Source: a virus. Taken from it: a stretch of 26,888 bases of DNA. The notes beneath the pieces are model-generated. The model saw nothing but the letters and a program-made list of their open reading frames with translations. It was not told where the DNA came from and did not search any database. Below, piece by piece: positions 26,608-26,888 of the stretch. Made by a program: the position numbers and the translations under genes. Numbering within the stretch: the first letter of the stretch is position 1; each line of letters opens with the position of its first letter. The stretch spans positions 1 through 26,888 of the IMG/VR virus record IMGVR_UViG_3300032223_001323; one strand, written 5' to 3'.

Positions 26608-26888
26608 ATGGCAGTTTTGGGTGCAGGTATCATCCCCTCAGGCAGTATTGCGAATGAGTTAACGTACGTTACTCGCCGCGCATTCGTGCCTAAACTTGTT
26701 GTTCAACTCTATAACAGCACACCACTGTTGGCAGCGTTGATTGGCAATTCACAAACAGCAGTTGGCGGTGTCTCGTCAGTCTCTGTACCAGTACAAGGAA
26801 CATCCTTTGTAAATGGTCAGTGGTCTGATTACTCAGGCGCATTCAACCAACCCGCAGTTCAGCAAGGTGCTTACCTTTCTGAATTCAA
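26608..26888 (+). CDS. Major capsid protein, N-terminal part (cut by window end)
   Basis: Only the first 93 codons are present. AAAGGAG lies eight bases before the ATG, a strong ribosome site as expected for the most abundant virion protein. The sequence SGSIANELTYVTRRAFVPKL, then VVQLYNSTPLLAALIGNSQT and VSVPVQGTSFVNGQW, has the layout of the N-arm and first strands of HK97-type capsid proteins in podovirus-like phages. The gene order terminase, portal, scaffold and capsid supports this. Whether the capsid has an N-terminal cleaved domain cannot be judged; the short N-terminus suggests not. Confidence 0.8.
   Translation, partial: MAVLGAGIIPSGSIANELTYVTRRAFVPKLVVQLYNSTPLLAALIGNSQTAVGGVSSVSVPVQGTSFVNGQWSDYSGAFNQPAVQQGAYLSEF

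Noticed and set aside
1-26888. Search by eye for tRNA genes, integrase, CI-like repressor, reverse transcriptase or defence genes
   Set aside because: No T-loop consensus, tyrosine or serine recombinase motif, or reverse-transcriptase motif was found; the adhesin diversity therefore has no visible diversity-generating retroelement here.

Overview
The window is part of the genome of a tailed double-stranded DNA phage. It carries a large terminase, a portal, a scaffold-like protein, the start of a major capsid protein, and long coiled-coil virion proteins of the kind ejected with DNA by short-tailed phages. It also has glycine-rich tail adhesins and spanins. The nested Rz/Rz1 spanin pair requires an outer membrane, so the host is Gram-negative. 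A podovirus-like phage of an aquatic proteobacterium fits best, but the host group is an inference. I see no integrase, CI-like repressor, tRNA or CRISPR array here. Both ends cut through genes: the left end truncates Rz and the right end truncates the capsid gene.

Layout. (1) Plus strand, 1-11952: spanins, a repeat-rich tail fibre, a small beta-rich protein, three tandem paralogous glycine-rich adhesins (the first broken by one base in a G tract), an M15 peptidase endolysin, small proteins, three large internal-virion-like proteins and a two-helix holin candidate. (2) A hairpin at 11977-12000 separates these from a leftward block (14438 down to 12001): ten overlapping genes including an ERF annealing protein, an SSB-like protein and three very small ORFs. 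(3) The divergent control region 14439-14574 holds two back-to-back promoters built on the palindrome TGTTAACA. (4) Plus block 14575-17542: a winged-helix protein, a DUF1376 replication protein, small proteins, RusA, NinB and an HNH-like protein. A repeated GCGCGAG motif clusters in ninB. (5) Leftward accessory block 18627-17552 of five small genes, ended by a terminator inside the tail of the HNH-like gene. (6) About 720 bases without genes (18628-19348), rich in inverted repeats and ending in a near-consensus sigma-70 promoter. (7) Plus block 19349 to the right end: winged-helix protein, 59-residue protein, large terminase, two small proteins, portal, then a leader region and capsid-associated genes.

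How it works together. ERF, the SSB-like protein, RusA, NinB and the HNH-like protein form a recombination set, probably serving replication with the DUF1376 protein. Terminase, portal, scaffold and capsid form the packaging and head module. The holin candidate, M15 peptidase and spanins cover inner membrane, wall and outer membrane, although they lie at three separate places.

The most unusual features are: a leader at 24018-24320 with a strong promoter, two very short Arg/Lys-rich ORFs, an intrinsic terminator and an overlapping alternative hairpin; a structured leader in front of the capsid gene; the GCGCGAG array; the tandem adhesin triplication with a G-tract frameshift; and interlocked inverted repeats in the gene-free region.
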